Below, one piece after another: positions 26,652 through 35,573 of a DNA stretch of 64,000 nt. Location of the stretch: NCBI RefSeq assembly GCF_022678485.1, contig NZ_JALBYP010000022.1, positions 33,495 through 97,494 of the forward strand, written 5' to 3'. Position 1 is the first letter of the stretch. Every line of letters begins with the position of its first letter. The notes under the pieces were generated by a model, which had not been told where the DNA came from, searched no databases, and worked only from the letters and a program-made list of their open reading frames with translations. The position numbers and the translations under genes are program-made. Origin of the DNA: Aliiroseovarius sediminis. GTDB taxonomy: Bacteria > Pseudomonadota > Alphaproteobacteria > Rhodobacterales > Rhodobacteraceae.

Positions 26652-28928
26652 TCAGCCGTAGCTTGACACCGCCGAGCCCGCCAACGCGGCGGTATTCAAC
26701 AACCCACGCACAGTGATCGAGGGCGTGACGATGTGTACCCGGTTGCCCATCCCCATCAGGACGGGACCAACCTCCAGCCCGCCGGCGACGGATTTCAGAA
26801 TGTTGCGTGTGGCGCCTGCGGCATCGGTGTTTGCATATACCAACACGTTCGCCTTGCCCGTCAGCCGCCCACCAGGGAACAGTCGCTCGCGCAGATCGGG
26901 GTCAAGGGCGGCATCGGTGTGCATCTCGCCCTCGTACTCGAAATCCAGACCTTGCGCGTCCAGGATATCCAGCGCCCCGCGCATCACACGACCTGACGCG
27001 CTGTCCAGATTGCCAAATTGCGAACCCGAGCACATCGCGATCCGCGGCTCGACACCGAACCGGCGCACGTGGCGCGCGGCGGCAACGACGATTTCCGAAA
27101 GTTGCTGCGCATCAGGTGTAATGTTCACATGAGTATCCGCGATGAACAGCGGGCCTTGATCCATGATAACCAAGGACAGCGCACCAACCGGGTGCAGTTC
27201 GTCTTCGGCCAGCAGGTTCGTGGCATAGTTCAGGTGCCAGCGAAATTCACCGAACGTGCCGCACACCATGCTGTCAGCCTCGCCGCGCCGCACCATCACG
27301 GCCGCAATGGCCGTCGTGTTGGTGCGCATGACCGCCTTGGCCAAGTCGGGTGTGACACCCTTGCGCGCCAGAACCGCGTGATAGGTCTCCCAATAATCGC
27401 GATAGCGCTGGTCACTTTCCGGGTTCACCAGTTCGAAATCTTTGCCGGGCTTGATCTTCAAGCCCTCCCGCTCCAACCGTGCCTCGACGACCTCTGGCCG
27501 ACCGATCAGGATCGGCGTGTCCACGCCATCTTCGACCATCGACTGGGCGGCGCGCAGCACACGTTCGTCTTCACCTTCGGAAAAAACAATCCGGCGCTTG
27601 GAGGCCCGTGCGGCGTCAAACACGCGGCGCATGATCGTATAGGACCGGAACACCTCGCCCTGAAGGCTGATTGCATATTCCTCAAGGTCAATTTTGCGCG
27701 TCGCAACGCCGGATTCGACAGCCGCCCGCGCCACCGCGGTCGCAATTGTCGGCAGCAGCCGCGGATCGAAGGGCTTGGGGATCAGATACTCTGGCCCAAA
27801 GGTCAAACGCTCGCCGCGATACGCCTCGCCCACTTCGGCCGAGGTGGTTTCACGCGCCAGCCCCGCAATCGCTTCGACGCAGGCCAGCTTCATCTCGTCA
27901 TTGATCTCGGTCGCGCCGCTGTCCAGCGCACCACGGAAGATGAACGGAAAACACAGGACGTTATTGACCTGGTTGGCATAATCGGATCGCCCCGTTGCGA
28001 TCAGCGCGCCGGGCGCAACCTCGCGTGCGTCCTCGGGCATGATCTCTGGCGTCGGGTTCGCCAGCGCGAAAATGATCGGGTCATCCGCCATCTTCTTGAC
28101 CATGTCCTTGGTCAGAAGACCCGGCCCAGAGACACCAAGGAACAGGTCCGCACCGACCATCGCATCATCGGTGTTGCGCATATCGGTATCGCGCGCAAAT
28201 TCCTGTTTCTGCGGGTTCAGATCGGTGCGGCCCGTGTGGACAACGCCCTTGCTGTCCAGCATGGTGATATGCTCTTTCTTGACGCCCATCACCATCAGCA
28301 TTTTCAGACACGCAATGCCGGCAGCACCAGCGCCCAACGCGACAACCTTGATATCTTCGGCCTTCTTTTCCGCAACGATCAACGCGTTATAAGCCGCAGC
28401 AGACGCCACGATCGCCGTGCCGTGCTGGTCGTCGTGAAACACCGGAATGTTCATTTTCTGCTTGCACAGTTCCTCGACCAGAAAGCAGTCGGGGGCTTTG
28501 ATATCCTCAAGGTTCACCGCGCCGAATGTGGGTTCCAGCTTGGCGACGATCTCGGCCAGCTTTTCGGGGTCGGTCTCGTCCACCTCGATGTCAAAACAGT
28601 CGATCCCGGCGAATTTCTTGAACAGAACCGCCTTGCCTTCCATCACGGGCTTGGAGGCCTGCGCGCCGATATCGCCCAACCCCAGAACCGCCGTCCCGTT
28701 CGAGATTACGGCAACCAGATTGCCCTTCGAGGTATAGCGCGCCGCATCAGCGGGGTTCTTTTCGATCTCAAGACAAGCCTCGGCCACGCCGGGGCTGTAA
28801 GCGTTTGACAGATCGCGCCCGGTGGCCATTGGCTTGGTCGCCCGGATTTCCAGTTTTCCGGGCTTCGGAAACTCGTGATAGTCCAGAGCTTCTTGACGCT
28901 TGTCGCCGCTTTTGTTGTCCAGTGCCAT
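26652..28928 (-). CDS. maeB: NADP-dependent malic enzyme with C-terminal phosphotransacetylase-like domain
   Basis: Oxidatively decarboxylates malate to pyruvate with NADP. The 758-residue length matches E. coli MaeB. Residues to about 420 are the malic enzyme ('AYSPGVAEACLEI', 'FHDDQHGTAIV', Rossmann 'VALGAGAAGIACLKML'). Residues about 430-758 form the PTA-like domain that senses acetyl-CoA ('RIVFSEGEDERVLRAAQ', 'NVLVYANTDAAGATRN'). ATG 28928 is chosen after GGAGGAGGAA; a 36-residue extension is unsupported. It lies downstream of the bhc operon on the same strand, behind a terminator, and would turn the C4 product of that cycle into pyruvate. Confidence 0.96.
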   Translation of the reverse strand: MALDNKSGDKRQEALDYHEFPKPGKLEIRATKPMATGRDLSNAYSPGVAEACLEIEKNPADAARYTSKGNLVAVISNGTAVLGLGDIGAQASKPVMEGKAVLFKKFAGIDCFDIEVDETDPEKLAEIVAKLEPTFGAVNLEDIKAPDCFLVEELCKQKMNIPVFHDDQHGTAIVASAAAYNALIVAEKKAEDIKVVALGAGAAGIACLKMLMVMGVKKEHITMLDSKGVVHTGRTDLNPQKQEFARDTDMRNTDDAMVGADLFLGVSGPGLLTKDMVKKMADDPIIFALANPTPEIMPEDAREVAPGALIATGRSDYANQVNNVLCFPFIFRGALDSGATEINDEMKLACVEAIAGLARETTSAEVGEAYRGERLTFGPEYLIPKPFDPRLLPTIATAVARAAVESGVATRKIDLEEYAISLQGEVFRSYTIMRRVFDAARASKRRIVFSEGEDERVLRAAQSMVEDGVDTPILIGRPEVVEARLEREGLKIKPGKDFELVNPESDQRYRDYWETYHAVLARKGVTPDLAKAVMRTNTTAIAAVMVRRGEADSMVCGTFGEFRWHLNYATNLLAEDELHPVGALSLVIMDQGPLFIADTHVNITPDAQQLSEIVVAAARHVRRFGVEPRIAMCSGSQFGNLDSASGRVMRGALDILDAQGLDFEYEGEMHTDAALDPDLRERLFPGGRLTGKANVLVYANTDAAGATRNILKSVAGGLEVGPVLMGMGNRVHIVTPSITVRGLLNTAALAGSAVSSYG

Positions 28929-29058
28929 AGTCTGTTCCTCCTCCAAGGTGCGGGCCGTCAGGGCACCGCGTTCAGCATGTTGTGGGTTTGCGCCACGTGT
29001 TATCATGCCGATACTAACCACAAACGCTTGGATCATGTTGCCCAGAGATCCAATAAAC

Positions 29059-29078
29059 GTCGCCGACTGCCCGGCGAC
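29059..29078 (-). terminator. Terminator of the bhc operon
   Basis: Perfect stem GTCGCCG (29078-29072 on minus) / CGGCGAC (29065-29059) with a 6-base loop and GTTTATT after it, 13 bases past the bhcD stop. It separates bhcABCD from malic enzyme. Confidence 0.8.
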
Positions 29079-29090
29079 CTTGAAAAATAC

Positions 29091-30056
29091 TTAGAAATCA
29101 ACCTCGATCGCGATACCCTTTTCGATGGCCAGATCGACAACCTTGGATGCAACCGCGAGGTCTTGCAGACCAACACCAGTGCCGTCGAACAGCGTCACTT
29201 CAGCGTCCGAACTGCGACCCGGATGGTCGCCGTTGATCACGGCTCCAATCTCGGCGATGTCTGCCTGTTTCAGCGATCCATCGGCAATCGCGTGCTGGCC
29301 TTCGCCAATGCTGATCGACTGCGCGATTTCGTCGGTGAACACGGTTGCGCGCGCGACCAAGGCGGCCTCGACCTCTTGCTTGCCTTTTGTGTCGGTGCCC
29401 ATGCAGGCGATATGCGTGCCGGGTTTGACTTGCGCATCCTTCAGGATCGCCGCTTGGCTGGACACGATCGTCACGATCACATCCGCCTGCGCGCCCAGTT
29501 CATCAAGGCTGACGCTCTCAAACGGCAGACCCAGCTCGCCCGCGACTTTCTCAAGCGAGGCGAGTTTCTCGGGCGTCCGGTTCCACGCGACAACTTTCTC
29601 GAAATCACGCTGTTCCGCCACGGCTTGCAGCTGGAACGGGGCTTGGTGTCCTGCGCCGATCATGCCCAGAACCTTGCTGTCCTTGCGCGCCAGATGCGCG
29701 ACCGAAACGGCGGCGGCGGCAGCCGTGCGCAGGGCGGTCAACAGATTACCCCCAACGACCGCGCGGCATTTGCCGGTGTCGGCATCAAACAGAAACACGG
29801 TCGATTGGTGGTTGGTCAGGCCCTTGTCGGCATTGCCGGGCCAGTAACCGCCCGATTTCAGACCAAGGTTCAGCGCCGCGCGATCAAACCCGGATTTGAA
29901 CCCGTAAAGCGCATCGGCATGACCAATCGCTTCGCGGATCACCGGGAAGTTATAGGCCGAGCGCTTGGCCATGGACGCGAACACCTGTTCAACCGCGTCA
30001 AAGTTGTCTTTGCGCGTCACAAGGGCGGCGATTTCTTTCTCGGGGACGATAAACAT
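29091..30056 (-). CDS. bhcD: Iminosuccinate reductase BhcD (ornithine cyclodeaminase/mu-crystallin fold)
   Basis: 321 residues. By fold it belongs to the ornithine cyclodeaminase family, with the nucleotide-binding 'VLGMIGAGHQAPFQLQAV' near residue 130. As the last gene of bhcA-B-C-D it corresponds to the iminosuccinate reductase of the beta-hydroxyaspartate cycle, which makes aspartate from iminosuccinate with NAD(P)H and so regenerates the amino donor for BhcA. Without the context it would be labelled ornithine cyclodeaminase. A 59-base gap follows bhcC. Confidence 0.9.
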   Translation of the reverse strand: MFIVPEKEIAALVTRKDNFDAVEQVFASMAKRSAYNFPVIREAIGHADALYGFKSGFDRAALNLGLKSGGYWPGNADKGLTNHQSTVFLFDADTGKCRAVVGGNLLTALRTAAAAAVSVAHLARKDSKVLGMIGAGHQAPFQLQAVAEQRDFEKVVAWNRTPEKLASLEKVAGELGLPFESVSLDELGAQADVIVTIVSSQAAILKDAQVKPGTHIACMGTDTKGKQEVEAALVARATVFTDEIAQSISIGEGQHAIADGSLKQADIAEIGAVINGDHPGRSSDAEVTLFDGTGVGLQDLAVASKVVDLAIEKGIAIEVDF

Positions 30057-30115
30057 ATGGTTCTATCCTTTGAAAATTGATGGGACCGACGCCCCACCAG
30101 TTTCTTAAAGTCGGC

Positions 30116-31282
30116 TTAGTAAGCCTTGCCGCGCGCCGACACCGGCCAAACGGTTTCAACCTTGCCGCCCCGCACGCCCACATACCAATCATGCACGTTC
30201 GCGGTCGGGTCGCAGTGGCCCGGCACCAGCTTCAGCTTGTCGTTCACCTTCAACACACCTTTCGGATCGGCCACGACGCCGTGTTCGTCCGAGCATTTGA
30301 TGTATTCCACATCGTCACGGCCATAGATAAACGGCAGGCCGCTATCGACCGACTGCGCCTTCAGGCCCGCATCGACGATGGCCTTGTCTTTCTTGGCGTG
30401 GCTCATCACCGAGGTCAGAATGAAAAACGCGTTTTCCCACTCGCCCGCGTCGATGCGGTTGCCGTCCTTGTCCAGAATACGCCCGTAATCGGCATCCATG
30501 AAGGCGTATGACCCGCACTGAAGCTCGTTATACACGCCTGAATTGGCTTCGAAATAATACGACCCTGTGCCGCCACCCGAGACCAGATCACATTCGATCC
30601 CTTCGCCTTTCAGACCTTCGATCGCATCCGTGACCTGATCAATTGCCGCTTGAAGCTTGGCCTCGCGGTCCTCGAAGCTGTCCATGTGCTGCATCGCGCC
30701 CTGATAGGCCTGAATGCCGCGGAAGGTCAGGTTGTCGGCGTCGCGCACGGCTTTGCCGATCTCGACAACCGCATCAGTCGTGGTCACACCGCAACGGCCC
30801 GCGCCGCAGTCGATTTCGATGAACACGCCAAGGTCGGTGCCGTGCTTTTTCGCGGCTTCCGACAGGTCGGCGACGTTCGCGACGTCATCGACACAAACGA
30901 TCACTTCGCCGCCGCTGACCTTGGGCATTTGCGCCAGACGGTCGATCTTGGCCGGGTCGCGGACCTGGTTCGAGACCAGAATTTCCTTGATCCCGGCGCG
31001 GGCGAACACCTCGGCTTCCGACACTTTCTGACAGCAGACGCCAACCGCGCCGCCCAGTTCCATCTGCAGCTTCAGAACGTCCACGGATTTGTGCATTTTG
31101 CCGTGCGCGCGGTGGCGCATCCCGTGCGCTTTGGCATAGTCACCCATTTTCTTGACGTTACGCTCAAGCGCATCAAGATCCAGGATCAGACACGGCGTCT
31201 GGATGTCCGCTTCGTCCATGCCGGGCACGGCGGGCACGTCGAACCCCACCTCAAGCTTCGAAAAATCAGTCGGTGCATTCAT
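30116..31282 (-). CDS. bhcC: Beta-hydroxyaspartate aldolase BhcC (D-threonine aldolase-like)
   Basis: Condenses glycine with glyoxylate to (2R,3S)-beta-hydroxyaspartate. 388 residues, type III PLP fold (alanine racemase-like barrel). The likely PLP lysine is Lys62 in 'HRAHGKMHKS'. Other family patches are 'IDCGAGRCGV', 'AYQGAMQHMDSFEDR' and 'SGGGTGSYYFE', with a C-terminal metal site ('PGHCDPTANVHDW'). Isolated homologues are annotated DSD1/D-threonine aldolase; the order bhcA-B-C-D supports BhcC. It starts 15 bases after bhcB. Confidence 0.93.
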   Translation of the reverse strand: MNAPTDFSKLEVGFDVPAVPGMDEADIQTPCLILDLDALERNVKKMGDYAKAHGMRHRAHGKMHKSVDVLKLQMELGGAVGVCCQKVSEAEVFARAGIKEILVSNQVRDPAKIDRLAQMPKVSGGEVIVCVDDVANVADLSEAAKKHGTDLGVFIEIDCGAGRCGVTTTDAVVEIGKAVRDADNLTFRGIQAYQGAMQHMDSFEDREAKLQAAIDQVTDAIEGLKGEGIECDLVSGGGTGSYYFEANSGVYNELQCGSYAFMDADYGRILDKDGNRIDAGEWENAFFILTSVMSHAKKDKAIVDAGLKAQSVDSGLPFIYGRDDVEYIKCSDEHGVVADPKGVLKVNDKLKLVPGHCDPTANVHDWYVGVRGGKVETVWPVSARGKAY

Positions 31283-31297
31283 TGTTCAGTCTCCCAA

Positions 31298-32251
31298 TCA
31301 GGTGTTCAGCCACGGCAGTTTGTCCAGATCGACATTGCCGCCAGTGATGATGATGCCGACGCGCTTGCCTTTGAACGTGTCGGGGTTTTTCAGGATTGCG
31401 GCCAGAGGCACGGCGGAGGATGGCTCCATCACGATACGCAGGTGCTTCCAGGTGATTTTCATTGCCTCGATGATCTCGGGGTCGGACGCAGTATAGATGT
31501 CGGACACGTGGTTCGACACGAAATGCCACGTCAGATCCTTAAGCGGCACCAAAAGACCATCAGCGATGGTCTTGGGCGCGTCGTCGGCAATGATATGCCC
31601 CGCCTTGAAGCTGCGGCAAGCATCGTCCGCCTGCTCGGGCTCTGCCGCGATGATCTTGGTTTCCGGCGCAAGGTTTGACACGGTCAGGCAAGTGCCCGAA
31701 ATCATGCCGCCGCCACCGATGGGGGCCACCACATAGTCCAGCCCATCCACCTGTTCGATCAGTTCTTTCGAACACGTCCCCTGCCCCGCAATCACCCGCG
31801 GGTCATTATAGGGATGCACGAAATCGCCACCGGTTTCGGCCTGCACCTTGGCGAATGTCTCTTCGCGCGATGTGGTCGACGGCTCGCATTCAGTGATCTT
31901 GCCCCCATAGCGACGCACGGTGTCCTTCTTGGCCTGCGGTGCTGTGTGCGGCATGACCACGTTGCACGGAATACCGCGCAACATGGCCGCATAGCTCAGG
32001 CACGACGCATGGTTGCCGCTGGAATGCGTCGCGACACCCTTCTTGGCCTGCTCCTCATCCAACCCGAACACCGCGTTCGAAGCACCGCGCACCTTGAACG
32101 CGCCCGGCTCTTGAAAGTTCTCGCATTTGAAAAACAGCTCAGCGCCGGTCAACTCGTTCAGGTAATCCGAGGTGCGGATCGGGGTGCGGCGGATATGCGG
32201 TTTGATCCGCTCATGCGCCTCAAGCATGTCTTCATAGGTCGGAATATACAT
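31298..32251 (-). CDS. bhcB: Beta-hydroxyaspartate dehydratase BhcB (threonine dehydratase-like)
   Basis: Removes water from beta-hydroxyaspartate to give iminosuccinate. 317 residues, fold-type II PLP enzyme of the serine/threonine dehydratase family. PLP lysine is Lys53 in 'EPGAFKVRGASNA'. 'SSGNHASCLSYAA' is the substrate loop and 'APIGGGGMISG' the phosphate-binding glycine loop. It resembles threo-3-hydroxyaspartate ammonia-lyases. Sited between bhcA and bhcC with short gaps (20 and 15 bases). Confidence 0.94.
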   Translation of the reverse strand: MYIPTYEDMLEAHERIKPHIRRTPIRTSDYLNELTGAELFFKCENFQEPGAFKVRGASNAVFGLDEEQAKKGVATHSSGNHASCLSYAAMLRGIPCNVVMPHTAPQAKKDTVRRYGGKITECEPSTTSREETFAKVQAETGGDFVHPYNDPRVIAGQGTCSKELIEQVDGLDYVVAPIGGGGMISGTCLTVSNLAPETKIIAAEPEQADDACRSFKAGHIIADDAPKTIADGLLVPLKDLTWHFVSNHVSDIYTASDPEIIEAMKITWKHLRIVMEPSSAVPLAAILKNPDTFKGKRVGIIITGGNVDLDKLPWLNT

Positions 32252-32271
32252 GATCTCAGCACCCTTCCCGA

Positions 32272-33441
32272 TTAAACAGCGTTGTTACGATAATATTCCT
32301 GCGCCGCGGCAACACCGGACCCCAGTTTGATATCCAGCCCCAGATCGACCATCACCATTTCAGCGGTCGCAATGCCCGACAGCGTCATGACATCGGTCAG
32401 GCTGCCCAGATGACCGATACGGAACACTTTGCCCGCGACCTCGCCCAGTCCGACACCGAAGGCGACGCCGTATTTGTCGGCGGCATGGGTGACGATATCG
32501 GTGGCGTTGAAGCCTTCGGGCGTGCGGATCGCGCTGACCGTATCCGATTGCACGTCTTTCGACACGGCGCACAACTCAAGCCCCCAAGCGTTCACGGCCT
32601 GACGCACACCCTCGGCAATACGGTGATGGCGGGTAAAGACATTTTCCAAACCTTCATCCAGCAGCATCTTAACAGATTCATTCAAGCCGTTCAGCAAACC
32701 GACAGCAGGCGTATAAGGATAGGCATTGTTCGCATAGCCATTGCCCATGTCACGCACGTCAAAGAAAGTGCGCGGCAGGGTCGCGGTTTCCAGCGCTGCC
32801 ATGGCTTTCGGCGAGAAGCCGACGATGGCAAGACCGGCGGGCAGCATAAAGCCCTTCTGCGATCCGGTGACAGCGATATCAACGCCCCATTCGTCCATGC
32901 GGAAATCCATCGACGCGATCGAGCTGACGCCATCGACGAACAACATCGCCGGGTGGCCTGCGGCGTCCAGCGCCTTGCGCACGGCCGCAATGTTCGACCG
33001 AACACCGGTTGCGGTTTCGTTATGCGTGGCCAGCACAACCTTGATCTCGTGGTTGGTGTCGGCTTTCAGGATCTCTTCGTATTTATCGGCAGGCAGACCG
33101 GCCCCCCAAGGGGTTTCCACGATCTGCACGTCCAGACCGTGACGCTGGCACATATCAATCCAGCGGTGGCTGAACATGCCGTTGCGGGCCGCCAGAACCT
33201 TGTCACCAACGGAAAGCGTGTTGGTCAGCGCGGTCTCCCAACCACCCGTCCCGGTCGAGGGGAAGATGAAAATCTTGGCCGTTTCACTTTTCAAAACCTT
33301 CTTCACGCCGTCCAGTGCCGGATGCAAGATTTGTCCAAACAAAGGCGAACGGTGGTCCAAGGTCGGCATGTCGACAGCCTTGCGCAGGCTTTCGGGCATG
33401 TTGGTCGGACCGGGAATGAAAACGGGGTTCTGGAAGCTCAT
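32272..33441 (-). CDS. bhcA: Aspartate-glyoxylate aminotransferase BhcA
   Basis: Transfers the amino group of aspartate to glyoxylate, giving glycine and oxaloacetate: entry and exit step of the beta-hydroxyaspartate cycle. 389 residues, class V aminotransferase (alanine/serine-glyoxylate type). 'GPTNMPESLRKA' opens the chain, 'STGTGGWETALTNTL' binds the phosphate, and PLP Lys196 lies in 'TGSQKGF'. First gene of the operon, with GGAGGG before the ATG. It is divergent from bhcR across 199 AT-rich bases. Confidence 0.95.
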   Translation of the reverse strand: MSFQNPVFIPGPTNMPESLRKAVDMPTLDHRSPLFGQILHPALDGVKKVLKSETAKIFIFPSTGTGGWETALTNTLSVGDKVLAARNGMFSHRWIDMCQRHGLDVQIVETPWGAGLPADKYEEILKADTNHEIKVVLATHNETATGVRSNIAAVRKALDAAGHPAMLFVDGVSSIASMDFRMDEWGVDIAVTGSQKGFMLPAGLAIVGFSPKAMAALETATLPRTFFDVRDMGNGYANNAYPYTPAVGLLNGLNESVKMLLDEGLENVFTRHHRIAEGVRQAVNAWGLELCAVSKDVQSDTVSAIRTPEGFNATDIVTHAADKYGVAFGVGLGEVAGKVFRIGHLGSLTDVMTLSGIATAEMVMVDLGLDIKLGSGVAAAQEYYRNNAV

Positions 33442-33507
33442 GATTCTGCCCTCCTATTGGCGGTTTCTACACACATTAACGATCTGGCCCATCGGCGGAT
33501 ATATTTT

Positions 33508-33584
33508 TGAAAAAGTGTTTCATTTTGGGCTAAATGATGATATTATCATTTTGTTTCAGTTGTTTGACTTTTTCACTCGTGAAA
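33508..33584. promoter_or_regulatory. Candidate BhcR operators and palindromes in the bhcA/bhcR divergent promoter
   Basis: Three symmetric elements lie in the AT-rich gap. They are TGAAA-N5-TTTCA (33508-33522), a 20-base near-perfect palindrome AAATGATgATATtATCATTT (33532-33551), and TTTCAC-N2-GTGAAA (33571-33584). IclR-family proteins bind GAAA/TTTC-type dyads, so the first and third are the best BhcR candidates. The middle one could be a second regulator site. BhcR of Paracoccus denitrificans is known to bind this promoter and respond to glyoxylate; the exact sites here are inferred. Confidence 0.55.
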
Positions 33585-33640
33585 TACTACTTTCAAATTT
33601 TTACTGAAGGTCTTTTTTGTTACGCTGGCAGGAAAAGAAA

Positions 33641-34446
33641 ATGGAACCGACACAACGGCGCATGGGGCGCCCCAAGAAGTTTCAGGGCAAGGATACGCAG
33701 CCAACCATTCTGGCTGTTGATCGTGCACTGGATGTGCTGGACGCGTTGGCCCATGCCAACGGCATGACACTGTCGCAACTGGCCACGCGACTGGACCAGT
33801 CACCCGCCACGATGCACCGGGTTCTGGCGACCCTGCACGCCCGCGAAATTGTCGAGATTGATCAGCAAACGCAGGCCTGGCATATCGGGTCCGCGGCGTT
33901 TCGCATGGGGTCCGCCTTCCTGCGCCGCAGCAGTATCGTCGAACGCAGCCGCCCCGTCATGCGCGAATTGATGGAGGCGACCGGAGAGACCTCGAACCTT
34001 GGCATCGAACGTAATGGCGAGGTCATGTTCATCAGCCAGGTTGAAACAAACGAGTCCATCCGCGCCTTCTTCCCCCCCGGCACCTTGTCACCGATGCACG
34101 CATCCGGCATCGGCAAGGCGCTTTTGAGTTGTTATTCCGACCACCGCACAAGCCAGTATTTTCGCAGCGCCGAACTGACCGGGTTCACCGACAAGACGAT
34201 CACCCAACCCCTTGCCTTGAAGGACGAACTTATCGGCATCCGCGAAAAAGGGTGGGCGTTTGATGACGAGGAAAAGGCCGAGGGAATGCGCTGCATTGCC
34301 GCCCCGATCAAAGACATCTATGGCGAAGCCATCGCGGGCATTTCGATTTCCGGCCCGACCCAACGCATTCCCGAAAGCGCGGTCGACCGGATCGGGACGC
34401 TGGTCGCGGATGCGGCAGCGCGTGTGTCACGCGGCCTTGGGTCGTC

Positions 34447-34450
<4 letters not shown>
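33641..34450 (+). CDS. bhcR: IclR-family regulator BhcR
   Basis: 269 residues. N-terminal winged helix (about 20-80, 'MTLSQLATRLDQSPATMHRVL') and C-terminal IclR effector domain ('ASGIGKALLS', 'GWAFDDEEKAEGMRCIAAPI'). It is divergent from bhcABCD, as in Paracoccus denitrificans where BhcR controls the beta-hydroxyaspartate cycle genes and glyoxylate modulates DNA binding. ATG 33641 is chosen (AGGA upstream) over a TTG at 33617. Its last 4 bases overlap the end of convergent allE. Confidence 0.93.
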
Positions 34451-35280
<830 letters not shown>

Positions 35281-35573
35281 ACCGGGGCCTTTGCAAAGGG
35301 TTATGTCGTTTGTCCGCCCCATGATGAAACGAATACACCGAATAATCTGCGCCTAATGTCCCTGAAGGATTATCAAAATAACTTTGAAAATGCGGGGCGG
35401 CTTCTGAAAATCCCCATTGCCGCTAGGCACGCGCCACCCCACGCATGACGCCAGAGGTCAACAAGAAATACCCGATCACTGGCCATGAAATTTGAAAGGC
35501 CTTTGGTCGACAATACCCCACACGTGCAACACAATGGCCAAAACGATACCGCAAGCAACGAAAGGCGCACACC

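Noticed and set aside
27018..28808. 596-codon plus-strand frame
   Set aside because: Antisense to malic enzyme; no motif.
29091..30056. Ornithine cyclodeaminase or ectoine-utilisation EutC label
   Set aside because: The fold fits, but the operon with bhcA-B-C and bhcR points to iminosuccinate reductase, and no ectoine-utilisation genes are present.
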